Part shown: piece by piece, positions 29,587-37,402 of the stretch | Layout of the letters: each line of letters opens with the position of its first letter | Position numbering within the stretch: the stretch's first letter is position 1 | DNA from: CAYUNI01 sp964446245 | GTDB taxonomy: Bacteria > Patescibacteriota > Minisyncoccia > Phycocordibacterales > XYD1-FULL-46-19 | Direction: 5' to 3' | NCBI GenBank assembly: GCA_964446245.1 | Contig: CAYUNI010000004.1 | Coordinates: forward strand, 1-45,100 | DNA length: 45,100 nucleotides | Program-made: the position numbers and the translations under genes | Notes under the pieces: generated by a model | What the model saw: only the letters and a program-made list of their open reading frames with translations | The model's database searches: none | Told to the model about the DNA's origin: nothing

Positions 29587-31542
29587 ATGAAAATCGTTAG
29601 TGTCACTCCCTTATCTGGAGCCATTTTTAAAGAAAATCTAAGCTATTTCACAGCCAAACCAGTCGAACCGGGCGATTTAGTCTTGGCACCAATTCGCGGT
29701 AAAGAGGTTTTAGCCCTAGTGACAGAGATTGCCACCGCGACCGACCTCAAAGCAGGACTCCGTCAATCAGACTTCTCGCTTAAAAAACTTTCTCGTCGAG
29801 TTAGTCGGCAATTTTTCACCAGTGCTTTTTTAGAGGCAACAAAAGATACCGCCGAGTACTTTAGCGCCAGCTGGGGGCAAACAGTCAAAAGCTTTGTTCC
29901 AGCCATCATCTTGGCTAATCCAGACAAATTAACCAAAAACAAAACTCTACCGAACGAAATGGAGACAGCCGAAGAAACAGAGGTCTCTCCAATAAATAAA
30001 AGCGAGCCCCTAACTCAAACCAAACAAGAAAAGTATGTTCTCCAAGAAACCGACACCGAGCGAATGTCTCTTTACAAAAGTTTAATTCGAGAGGCCTTTG
30101 CTCAAAGGCGCTCGGTATTTTTCTGTCTACCAACATCAGCCGACATAGAATACTTTAAAGATATTTTAACTCGAGGAATAGAAGAACATACAATTATTCT
30201 TTCTATCGAAGATGGTCCCAAAAAAATTCTCAGCGCCTGGCAAAAAGCCCTCCGAATCGACCACCCGATCCTAGTAATCGGCACACCTATATTTCTCGGC
30301 CTACCTAGAACTGATTTCCAAACAATAATTATCGACCGAGAAAATTCTTCTACCTACAGACAACTCGCTAGACCTTTTATTGATATTCGCTTTTTTGCTG
30401 AAAAATTAGCCGAGGCAAGTAGAGCAAAATTAGTCTTTGGCGACATTGTTCTCCGAAGTGAGACTATCGCTAAAATCGAACAGGGTGATTTCGTCCCTCT
30501 ATCGCCAATGACTTACCGATCTTTTTCCAGCGCTGAAAAACAAAAATTAATCAATTACAAAATCAATCGCGAAGAACAAAACACTTCTTTTCTCGCTCCA
30601 GAATTAAAAGAAAAACTTTTAGATTTCACTAGTCACAATGAACGTACTTTTATCTTTGTTGGCCGACGAGGCTTGAGCCCTCTTACCGTCTGTCGAGATT
30701 GCGGACATATCCTTACCTGTCCTCACTGCCAAGTCCCACTCATTCTCCATCAAACTCAAAATGATCAGGCGAATATTTTCCTCTGCCACAAGTGTGGGTA
30801 CAATCGCACCGCCGAAGACAAATGCCCTGATTGCCGAGGCTGGAGATTAGAACTCCTCGGCTACGGTCTAGAACAAATTTTAACCGAATTGAATCAAATT
30901 CTTCCTCAAGCAAAAATTTGGCGTCTCGACAGCGACTCAGTCAAAACAACCAAAAAAGCGACCGAAATCGTTAAAGATTTTTATGAAGCACCGGGAGGAA
31001 TCCTAGCCGGTACTGAAATGGCTCTCTATCATTTACGAGAAAAGATTGACAATATCGCCGTGGTCGGAATTGATTCTTTTTTTACAATCCCCGAATTCCG
31101 CATCAGCGAAAAAGTTTTTAATCTCCTCTTGCGTCTTCGCTCTATTACCTTAAAAAATTTCCTCCTCCAAACTCAAAATGAAGATGAACCAATAATGCGC
31201 CTCGCCGCTAAAGGCGATTTAACCGAATTCCATCGTCAAGAATTAGCCAGTCGTAAAAAATTAAAATACCCGCCATATTCTGTTCTAATTAAAATATCTG
31301 TTGCCACTCAAAATAAAGAGGCTCAAGAAGGCTTATCGAGGCTGGCGAAAGATTTAGCCGAATATAACCCAATAGAATATGACGGATTCTTAGGTCTTTC
31401 GGGAAGCAAAAATCGCCAACCAGCCGCTCACCTCCTCTTGCGTCTTAGCCCAACAGACTGGCCCAATTCTAAAATATTGGCTATTTTCAAAACTCTTTCT
31501 CCGGCCTTCATTATTAATGTTGACCCAGAAAATATTTTCTGA
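29587..31542 (+). CDS. priA: PriA-like primosomal protein with degenerate helicase motifs
   Basis: PriA reloads the replisome at collapsed forks. The 651-residue protein keeps the N-terminal 3'BD-like part (VEPGDLVLAPIRGKEVLALV). It also keeps the zinc-binding module with eight cysteines (CRDCGHILTCPHC and CHKCGYNRTAEDKCPDC, about residues 370-420) and the following LLGYGLEQILTEL. The helicase engine has decayed: there is no GxGKT where GVTGSGKTEVY should stand (about residue 170 is FFCLPTSADIEY). The DEEH box reads IDRENSSTYRQ, and the GRAGR motif VI is replaced by LLRLRSITLKNFL. It is therefore probably an architectural PriA without ATP-driven unwinding. A TATACT at 29572 is 9 nt before the ATG. 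Confidence 0.88.
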   Translation: MKIVSVTPLSGAIFKENLSYFTAKPVEPGDLVLAPIRGKEVLALVTEIATATDLKAGLRQSDFSLKKLSRRVSRQFFTSAFLEATKDTAEYFSASWGQTVKSFVPAIILANPDKLTKNKTLPNEMETAEETEVSPINKSEPLTQTKQEKYVLQETDTERMSLYKSLIREAFAQRRSVFFCLPTSADIEYFKDILTRGIEEHTIILSIEDGPKKILSAWQKALRIDHPILVIGTPIFLGLPRTDFQTIIIDRENSSTYRQLARPFIDIRFFAEKLAEASRAKLVFGDIVLRSETIAKIEQGDFVPLSPMTYRSFSSAEKQKLINYKINREEQNTSFLAPELKEKLLDFTSHNERTFIFVGRRGLSPLTVCRDCGHILTCPHCQVPLILHQTQNDQANIFLCHKCGYNRTAEDKCPDCRGWRLELLGYGLEQILTELNQILPQAKIWRLDSDSVKTTKKATEIVKDFYEAPGGILAGTEMALYHLREKIDNIAVVGIDSFFTIPEFRISEKVFNLLLRLRSITLKNFLLQTQNEDEPIMRLAAKGDLTEFHRQELASRKKLKYPPYSVLIKISVATQNKEAQEGLSRLAKDLAEYNPIEYDGFLGLSGSKNRQPAAHLLLRLSPTDWPNSKILAIFKTLSPAFIINVDPENIF

Positions 31543-31543
31543 C

Positions 31544-31572
31544 TTTAAAAAACAACCCTTTTAAGCTATAAT
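31544..31572 (+). promoter_or_regulatory. Promoter of def-fmt
   Basis: TTTAAA (31544-31549), 17 bp, TATAAT (31567-31572). The -10 ends 6 nt before the ATG at 31579, implying a leaderless def mRNA. Confidence 0.55.
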
Positions 31573-31578
31573 TTCGCA

Positions 31579-32088
31579 ATGGGAACAATTGTTCAAAAAA
31601 ATGACCCAATCTTACGAGCAAAGGCTCAAATCGTCCCTTTGACAGAGATCGGTTCACCCAAAATCAAAAAAATCCTCTCTCAGATGAGCAAGGCTCTAGC
31701 CGGCTGTGATGATGGGGTGGCTCTTGCCGCGCCTCAAATCAATATTCCCTTGAAAATATTTATTGTCGCCGGGAAAATCTTTGCTGAAGAAAAAGAACCC
31801 ATTCCGCCTGATTTAGTTTTCATCAATCCTCAAATAACCAAACTTTCCAAGAAAAAAGTTATCTTAGATGAAGGTTGTCTTTCAGTTCGCTGGCAATATG
31901 GAAAAATCAAACGGGCCGAAAAGGCGACGGTTGAAGCCTACGATGAACTAGGTCGAAAATTTAGTTATAGCGCCTCTGGTCTCTTAGCACAAATCTTCCA
32001 ACACGAAATAGATCATCTAGAGGGGATACTGTTTATTGACAACGCAACAGATTTACAAGAAATTCCCCCAGATAAACAAAAGAAATAG
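31579..32088 (+). CDS. def: Peptide deformylase
   Basis: Def removes the formyl group from nascent proteins. The 169-residue protein has motif 1 DGVALAAPQI, motif 2 DEGCLSV with the metal-binding Cys, and motif 3 QHEIDHLEG with the two His ligands and catalytic Glu (HExxH). All active site residues are present. It is followed by fmt after one base, so formylation and deformylation are encoded together, as in many bacteria. Confidence 0.95.
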   Translation: MGTIVQKNDPILRAKAQIVPLTEIGSPKIKKILSQMSKALAGCDDGVALAAPQINIPLKIFIVAGKIFAEEKEPIPPDLVFINPQITKLSKKKVILDEGCLSVRWQYGKIKRAEKATVEAYDELGRKFSYSASGLLAQIFQHEIDHLEGILFIDNATDLQEIPPDKQKK

Positions 32089-32089
32089 T

Positions 32090-32926
32090 ATGACCTGGGT
32101 ATTTTTTGGCACCGATGAATTCGCGGTAATAGTCTTACAGAGACTAGTTAAACTTGGCTTTAAACCTAATCTGCTTGTCACCACCCCAGACAAACCCCGT
32201 GGCCGAAAACTAATTTTGACCCCTCCCCCAGTCAAAGTCTGGGCACAAGAAAACAATATCAAATTCATTCAACCAGCTTCTCTTAAAAATTTTAATTCCT
32301 CCGAGCTGAAAGCTGAAAACTATGACTTTTTTCTAGTCGCTTCTTATGGCAAAATTATTCCCGAAAATATTTTAGATATTTCTACTCATGGCACTCTCAA
32401 TATTCACCCTTCACTGCTACCAAAGTACCGCGGTCCATCACCACTAGAAACAGCTATTCTCGCCGGCGAAAAAGAGACTGGTGTATCCATAATGAAGCTG
32501 GATTCAGAAATGGACCATGGACCTGTTTTAATCCAAGAGAAAATCTCTCTCGCTGACCAAAAAGACTACTTAACCCTCCGCCAGGAAAGTGCTGAGAAAG
32601 GAGCCGAGCTCTTAGTAAAAATTTTACCCGTGTATCTTGAAGGGAAGATTCTTCCTTACCCCCAAGATCACTTAGAGGCAACCTATACCCACAAATTCTC
32701 TAAAGCTGATGGCGAAATAAATCTAGGTGATGATCCTCTCACCAATTACCGAAAATATCTCGCTTTCAAAGATTGGCCGGGAGTTTTCTTTTTTGAAAAT
32801 AAAAATGGAAAAAAAGTTCGCCTAAAAATTACCGCCGCCCATCTTGATGATGGACGGCTAGTAATTGATAAAGTCATACCCGAAGGAAAGCGAGAAATAT
32901 CTTGGAAAGAATATTCTCAAAATTAA
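32090..32926 (+). CDS. fmt: Methionyl-tRNA formyltransferase
   Basis: Fmt formylates initiator Met-tRNA using 10-formyl-THF. I start at ATG 32090 (MTWVFFGTDEFAVIVLQRL), one base after the def stop; a longer reading from 32036 would run through def. The 278-residue product has the hydrolase/transferase motif NIHPSLLPKYRGPSPLETAI with the catalytic-type Asn-His pair, and LDSEMDHGPVL. The C-terminal tRNA-binding domain is shorter than in E. coli (315 residues total), ending after VRLKITAAHLDDGRLVIDKV. The 3' end overlaps the convergent hpf by 4 bp. Confidence 0.94.
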   Translation: MTWVFFGTDEFAVIVLQRLVKLGFKPNLLVTTPDKPRGRKLILTPPPVKVWAQENNIKFIQPASLKNFNSSELKAENYDFFLVASYGKIIPENILDISTHGTLNIHPSLLPKYRGPSPLETAILAGEKETGVSIMKLDSEMDHGPVLIQEKISLADQKDYLTLRQESAEKGAELLVKILPVYLEGKILPYPQDHLEATYTHKFSKADGEINLGDDPLTNYRKYLAFKDWPGVFFFENKNGKKVRLKITAAHLDDGRLVIDKVIPEGKREISWKEYSQN

Positions 32927-33294
32927 TCCTGTTTCCTCCATCCTTTAAATAAACCTTTTATCGCCCGACCTCCTCGACGGAAAAGTGAATGTTTCTTTTT
33001 TTCTATTTTCCTTAATTCGCGAATTACCTGATCCTTCATTCCGTCTATTGCCAGATACAAATCTTTATTGTCGGCAACAATTCTAATTATTTTACCGACA
33101 TAATCCATCGTCATTTCCGCCTTAAAAACCTCGCCCGCACGGTGATGTCTCGTCATCTTGCCAATCTCTATCGAAGCTGTCGTCTCTTTGGCTCGTTCAC
33201 CAAGTGCTCGATCTATATACCCCAGCTTATCTTCAAGGTAAGCGCTAATTCCCGGAGTCATTTCCAAACCAGTGACCTTAATATTTTTTATCAT
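32923..33294 (-). CDS. hpf: Ribosome hibernation factor, HPF/RaiA family (short form)
   Basis: HPF/RaiA proteins bind the 30S decoding region in stress and silence ribosomes. The 123-residue protein has the usual start IKNIKVTGLEMTPGISAYLEDKL, then SIEIGKMTRHHRAGEVFKAEM and NKDLYLAIDGMKDQVIRELRK. It lacks the long C-terminal dimerisation domain and ends in a basic tail RRGGRAIKGLFKGWRKQD. A good promoter (33355-33327) precedes it. The gene stops inside the fmt 3' end on the opposite strand. Confidence 0.92.
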   Translation of the reverse strand: MIKNIKVTGLEMTPGISAYLEDKLGYIDRALGERAKETTASIEIGKMTRHHRAGEVFKAEMTMDYVGKIIRIVADNKDLYLAIDGMKDQVIRELRKIEKKKHSLFRRGGRAIKGLFKGWRKQD

Positions 33295-33326
33295 AAGTTT
33301 TATAAATTAACACTGGTAATACTTAT

Positions 33327-33355
33327 ATTATACTCCGACTATAAATTTCCAACAA
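33327..33355 (-). promoter_or_regulatory. Promoter of hpf
   Basis: TTGTTG (33355-33350), 17 bp, TATAAT (33332-33327), leaving a leader of about 25 nt before the ATG at 33294. Confidence 0.6.
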
Positions 33356-33396
33356 TCCCGAACGCCAAACATACGTTCGACGTCGGGAGGCGAAGG

Positions 33397-33618
33397 TCAA
33401 TCAGGCAGACTTAATATTTTGTGAGGCGACTGGTGACCGCTAATAATCTTGACTTGGCCAACTGACAAACCAAAACGAGCCGCGATTAGTTCGCGGACTC
33501 GTTTATTGGCCAAATTTCTTTCAGCCGGCTCTCGGACAGACACCCCATAAGTATCGAAACTCAATTCTTCTACTAATTCTTTTTTAGACTTGGCTCTTAC
33601 CTTGATCTTTAAATACAT
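33397..33618 (-). CDS. DUF167 (YggU-type) protein
   Basis: The 73-residue protein has the DUF167 pattern: a first strand LKIKVRAKSKKELVEEL, the middle YGVSVREPAERNLANKRVRELIAARF (normally V.V.a.p..GkAN..li..la..l), and the end VKIISGHQSPHKILSL matching the family's v.i.sG..s..K.v.i. The molecular role of the family is not known. It follows pyk by 20 bp on the same strand, so it is probably cotranscribed with it. Confidence 0.85.
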   Translation of the reverse strand: MYLKIKVRAKSKKELVEELSFDTYGVSVREPAERNLANKRVRELIAARFGLSVGQVKIISGHQSPHKILSLPD

Positions 33619-33638
33619 TCTTAAATTCTAACGAAAAA

Positions 33639-35060
33639 TTAAACTTTTTCCACCAGCATCATATTGGTGCTACCATAAGTCTGTCCCAATGGCAAGCCAG
33701 TAATTAAAAGAATTGTTTCTCCTTTTTTTACTAAATTCTTTTTCTTTAAAATTTCTCTGGCATCATCGCCAAAATCTTTAAGTGATTTCATTTCCTTGGT
33801 CAAAATACCATAACAGCTAAAATTCAAGGCCATTTGATTATACACTTTTTCATCTGGCGTAAGGACCAATAACGGTTTAGCTGGTCGGTGACGAGATAGG
33901 AGTCTTGCGGTATTTCCTGAAGTCGTATAGACCGCAATCGCGCTAGCGCAAACATCATTAAGCACATGGATTGCCGCATGACTAAGCGAATCGCCAATTT
34001 CCATATTACAAGAACGACCTCGTTCTAATAAAATATCATGGGGTAAGTGTTTTTCTGTTTGGACAGAAACTCGATACATCACCTCGACCGCCTTCAATGG
34101 ATGATCGCCTAAGGTTGTCTCCTCCGATAGCATCACCGCATCCGTCCCATCATAAATCGCGTTAGCGACATCATTGACTTCTGCCCTCGTCGGTACTGGC
34201 GCTTTAATCATTGATTCGAGCATCTGAGTCGCGGTAATAACGGGTTTCCCCATTTTATTACATTTCTGAATCAAAGTTTTTTGAATAAAAGGTACTTGCT
34301 CGGCCGGTACTTCAATCGCCAAATCACCACGCGCCACCATCACCCCATCAGTCTCAGCCAAAATCGCATCTAGATTATCGACGGCTTCCTGAGTCTCAAT
34401 TTTAGAAATAATTTTTACCCCTGCTGTTTTGTTTTTAGCTAAGATCTTACGCAACTCTTTCACATCCTCTGGCCGACGAACAAAAGACAGCGCGACATAA
34501 TCAACACCCTGTTTTAAACCAAAGGCTAAATCTTTGCGATCTTTTTCCGTGATTGAGCTAATCGAAAGATAAGCTCCGGGGACATTGACCCCTCGACGGC
34601 CTTTAGTCTCTCCCCCAACCAAAATCTTACAAAAAATTTCATTACCCGAGACTTTTTCTACAATCAATTTTTTCTTCCCATCATCGAGAAAAATAATTTG
34701 ACCCTTTTTAACCTCTTTAGGTAATTTTTCATAATTAATCGACGCCCTCTTTTCATCTCCGACAATCTTTTCAGTTGTTAAAACAAATTTAGAACCCTCT
34801 TTCAGAATCACCCGCTCTTGGTAAAAATCACCGATACGGATTTTGGGCCCGGCTAAATCTTGCAATATGGCAACTGGCAAATCTTGTTTTTTTGAAACCT
34901 TACGAATTCGCTCTATCCGCCGACCGTGCTCTTCGAAATCACCATGGGAAAAATTCAACCGACAAACATTTACCCCATGATTAATTAGCTTCTCCAACAT
35001 CTCTTCACTTTCCGTCGCCGGCCCAATCGTCGCGACAATTTTTGTCTTTTTCAAATACAT
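33639..35060 (-). CDS. pyk: Pyruvate kinase
   Basis: Pyruvate kinase makes ATP and pyruvate from PEP. The 473-residue protein has TKIVATIGPATESEEML at the N-terminus, NFSHGDFEEH, the active site ISKIETQEAVDNLDAIL with the catalytic Lys, VARGDLAIEVP, and the signature ITATQMLESMIKAPVPTRAE. A full C-terminal allosteric domain follows. It has its own promoter (TTGCCG-N17-TATAAT) and, in the leader, a TTGTTTG-AG-CAAACAA palindrome (35101-35116) that may be an operator. With eno and gpmI nearby it covers the payoff end of glycolysis. Confidence 0.96.
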   Translation of the reverse strand: MYLKKTKIVATIGPATESEEMLEKLINHGVNVCRLNFSHGDFEEHGRRIERIRKVSKKQDLPVAILQDLAGPKIRIGDFYQERVILKEGSKFVLTTEKIVGDEKRASINYEKLPKEVKKGQIIFLDDGKKKLIVEKVSGNEIFCKILVGGETKGRRGVNVPGAYLSISSITEKDRKDLAFGLKQGVDYVALSFVRRPEDVKELRKILAKNKTAGVKIISKIETQEAVDNLDAILAETDGVMVARGDLAIEVPAEQVPFIQKTLIQKCNKMGKPVITATQMLESMIKAPVPTRAEVNDVANAIYDGTDAVMLSEETTLGDHPLKAVEVMYRVSVQTEKHLPHDILLERGRSCNMEIGDSLSHAAIHVLNDVCASAIAVYTTSGNTARLLSRHRPAKPLLVLTPDEKVYNQMALNFSCYGILTKEMKSLKDFGDDAREILKKKNLVKKGETILLITGLPLGQTYGSTNMMLVEKV

Positions 35061-35100
35061 ATAAACAATTATTCTTTAAATTTATTAATTAATTTTAATT

Positions 35101-35116
35101 TTGTTTGAGCAAACAA
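35101..35116. promoter_or_regulatory. Palindrome in the pyk leader
   Basis: TTGTTTG-AG-CAAACAA is a perfect 7-bp dyad directly downstream of the pyk -10 box, about where transcription should start. The position suits a repressor site. Confidence 0.45.
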
Positions 35117-35122
35117 GGTTAT

Positions 35123-35151
35123 ATTATAGCAAAAAGCTGGCTTAACGGCAA
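35123..35151 (-). promoter_or_regulatory. Promoter of pyk
   Basis: TTGCCG (35151-35146), 17 bp, TATAAT (35128-35123) on minus, about 60 bp before the pyk start. Confidence 0.7.
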
Positions 35152-35154
35152 GCT

Positions 35155-35186
35155 AAAAGGCCGAGGCGCCATTGCCCCGGCCTTTT
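35155..35186 (-). terminator. Terminator of the SIMPL-domain gene
   Basis: AAAAGGCCG (35155-35163) and CGGCCTTTT (35178-35186) form a 9-bp stem with A/T ends, usable on both strands. It stands 18 bp after the stop and directly before the pyk promoter. Confidence 0.85.
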
Positions 35187-35204
35187 AATACCCAAACAAA
35201 GCAA

Positions 35205-36002
35205 TTACTTTATCTCAAAACGCAAAGTGACATTAGCGGTGACCTCTTCTGATCCAGACTCAATCGGCGCAGGTGAGACATTGACCGCTTTAGAAATCAT
35301 CATTACGGGAGCTGAAGCGTCCGCTCCGCCTCGTCCCTCAGCCACCCCGCCCAAATAACCTTCATCTACCGACAAAAGTTTACCCACTCGGAAGCCTCCC
35401 GCCTTCGCAATCAATTCAGCTTGAGTGCGTGCTTTAGCAATCGCTTGCTCTTTAGCTTGATTGCGAAGAGCAACTGGGTCATCGATCGTAAATTGCAAAC
35501 TAGAAATATTGGTCGCCCCGCGAGAACCAACTCCGGCGATTAAAGCACCCAAATCTTTTTGTTTAAAATCTCGCACCTTCACCATTACTGAATTACTAAT
35601 TTCATTACCAATAATTCTCGGTGGCGGACAGACTGTCCCCGCACCTTCACAAGAATAACTCTCATAACGCGGATTGATATTATAGCCCGTCGTCTTTATA
35701 TCTTTACTGTCGACACCTTGTTTTTTCAAAAAATCAATAATATCGCCAGATTTTTTGTTATTATCTTCTCTCGCTTTAGTGGCATCTACTCCACCGACAG
35801 TTAAAACCGTAAAACTAAACTTAGCCACATCTGGCTCGGCTGTCACCTTACCCTCACCACTAGAACTAAATGTTCGATAGGCGGTAGGCAAAGTCGAACG
35901 AGCATAAGCGCTAGAATAAACATAGGCAGCATAAGCAAAAACAATCAATACTAATGCCACCACGATCATCAAGCTTGTTTTAATTTTTTCAATTGTAAAC
36001 AT
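35205..36002 (-). CDS. Membrane-anchored SIMPL (DUF541) domain protein
   Basis: The 265-residue protein has an N-terminal helix (about residues 11-31) then the SIMPL fold: FSSSGEGKVTAEPDVAKFSF, KDIKTTGYNINPRYE, a Cys pair in SCEGAGTVCPPPR, QFTIDDPVALRNQAKEQAI with KARTQAELIAKAGG, and a closing strand VTANVTLRFEIK. SIMPL proteins are exported, and some relate to stress or outer-surface processes, but the bacterial biochemical role is unclear. It is a single-gene unit with its own terminator. Confidence 0.85.
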   Translation of the reverse strand: MFTIEKIKTSLMIVVALVLIVFAYAAYVYSSAYARSTLPTAYRTFSSSGEGKVTAEPDVAKFSFTVLTVGGVDATKAREDNNKKSGDIIDFLKKQGVDSKDIKTTGYNINPRYESYSCEGAGTVCPPPRIIGNEISNSVMVKVRDFKQKDLGALIAGVGSRGATNISSLQFTIDDPVALRNQAKEQAIAKARTQAELIAKAGGFRVGKLLSVDEGYLGGVAEGRGGADASAPVMMISKAVNVSPAPIESGSEEVTANVTLRFEIK

Positions 36003-36081
36003 ATAACTTTAATTAAATCTTATAAATTATAATGGGTTCCATACCCTCTTAAATTAATAATTGTAAATATATCATTTCCCC

Positions 36082-37287
36082 CTATCTTGAATCAACTTTA
36101 GTCGCTTTTTTTAAAGTAATCTTAACCTGTTCTGGAGAAATCTTTGTTGGCGTAATAAACGCTGGCAAAGTTAAATTATCTTTCGTCAAAAGAACATTCA
36201 TCCAACCAGCGTTTGCCGCTGAAAGATCAATCGCCATCTTAATTTGTTTACTGTCAAAGTCTCTTAAATCTCGATCGTAGCCGGTTACTGTGACCTCAAC
36301 ATTTTGTGGACTTATTTGATCGACAGCCAACTCTTTTGAAACAAACTTAGTCTCAACTGGTACAGAAAAAGTCTGACTCACCATTCCAATCTGACCGACA
36401 AGGATAGCCCAGGCAGCCAAAGCTAGCCCGAGGGACAAAATTTTTGCGTTCCAGTTTTTAACCAAAAAATAATCCCAAAAACTATTACCAACTTCTATAT
36501 TCTCTTTAATAAAATTTTTTACGACTGCCTCCAGTTCATCACTTGATTCGGCCACTCGCAAGACACCACTTTCGGCAATCGAAATTTCGCCCCGCTCTTC
36601 CGAAACCACTATCGCAATAGCGTCTGTCTTCTCTGTGACCCCAGCAGCAGCTCGGTGCCTAGTACCAGCCTTACCAAACCCTTGATATTTTTCAGCATCA
36701 GCCAAAGGTAAATGGACACCAAAGCGTCTCACTCGATTATTTTCGATGATCACCGCACCATCATGTCCAGGGCTTGTCGTGTCAAAGATACTAAGTAAAA
36801 GAGGCCTCGTCACCTTACCATCAAGAGAAAATCCTCCATCGACAACTGACTCAAGTGGATAATCCCCCGGAAAAACAATGATTGCACCCATTTTTTTCTT
36901 AGCCATCTCTTCCACTGCTCGGACAATGATATTGGCGACTTCATTGGACATTGATAATTTTTTCTGTTGAGCTAGCCGTCGTCCAGAAATAAAAAACCAC
37001 TCAAAAAATCGTCGAATATCTTTCTGAAAAATAATAGCGAAGATTAAAATGAAAAAAGTAAGTAAGGGCTGTAATAATTGACGAGTTAAAGTCAAATCAA
37101 GACGCCCAGCAATGTAAGTGCCGACCAAAAATAACAAGACTGTATAAAAGACAAGATAAGAGCGAGTCTGTTTTAAAAACAAAATCACTACATAAATTAA
37201 AATAGCAACAATAATAATATCCAGCCCATCTTTGAGAGAAAATATGCCGATTAGGTGGTTCAAATAAGAAAAAAGGTTGTAAATCAT
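36082..37287 (-). CDS. cdaA: Fused diadenylate cyclase and YbbR regulator (CdaA-CdaR)
   Basis: CdaA makes cyclic di-AMP, a second messenger for osmolyte and cell wall control. The 401-residue protein has three N-terminal membrane helices (residues about 17-83). A DAC domain follows with the motifs DTTSPGHDGAVI (DGA) and GTRHRAAAGVTE (RHR), the ATP and metal sites, complete. After residue 260 comes LVKNWNAKILSLGLALAAWA, a membrane helix of the type that opens CdaR, and one YbbR-like domain (FSVPVETKFVSKELAV, PQNVEVTVTGYDRDLRDF). In Firmicutes CdaA and CdaR are separate adjacent genes. Here catalysis and the outer regulatory domain are one chain, with only one YbbR repeat. It is divergent from eno. 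Confidence 0.88.
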   Translation of the reverse strand: MIYNLFSYLNHLIGIFSLKDGLDIIIVAILIYVVILFLKQTRSYLVFYTVLLFLVGTYIAGRLDLTLTRQLLQPLLTFFILIFAIIFQKDIRRFFEWFFISGRRLAQQKKLSMSNEVANIIVRAVEEMAKKKMGAIIVFPGDYPLESVVDGGFSLDGKVTRPLLLSIFDTTSPGHDGAVIIENNRVRRFGVHLPLADAEKYQGFGKAGTRHRAAAGVTEKTDAIAIVVSEERGEISIAESGVLRVAESSDELEAVVKNFIKENIEVGNSFWDYFLVKNWNAKILSLGLALAAWAILVGQIGMVSQTFSVPVETKFVSKELAVDQISPQNVEVTVTGYDRDLRDFDSKQIKMAIDLSAANAGWMNVLLTKDNLTLPAFITPTKISPEQVKITLKKATKVDSR

Positions 37288-37310
37288 GGTTATTTATTAT
37301 CTAAAATATC

Positions 37311-37316
37311 ATTATA
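37311..37316 (-). promoter_or_regulatory. Extended -10 promoter of the cdaA-cdaR gene
   Basis: On minus TGTTATAAT puts TG one base before TATAAT (37316-37311), 23 nt before the start codon. No good -35 at the normal distance is seen. Confidence 0.45.
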
Positions 37317-37402
37317 ACACAATACACCCACAAGCAAAAATTGCGAATCAGCTTTTTTTAAGTTAAATTTAATAAGTTAATTACAAAACTTAATTTAAAA
37401 AA

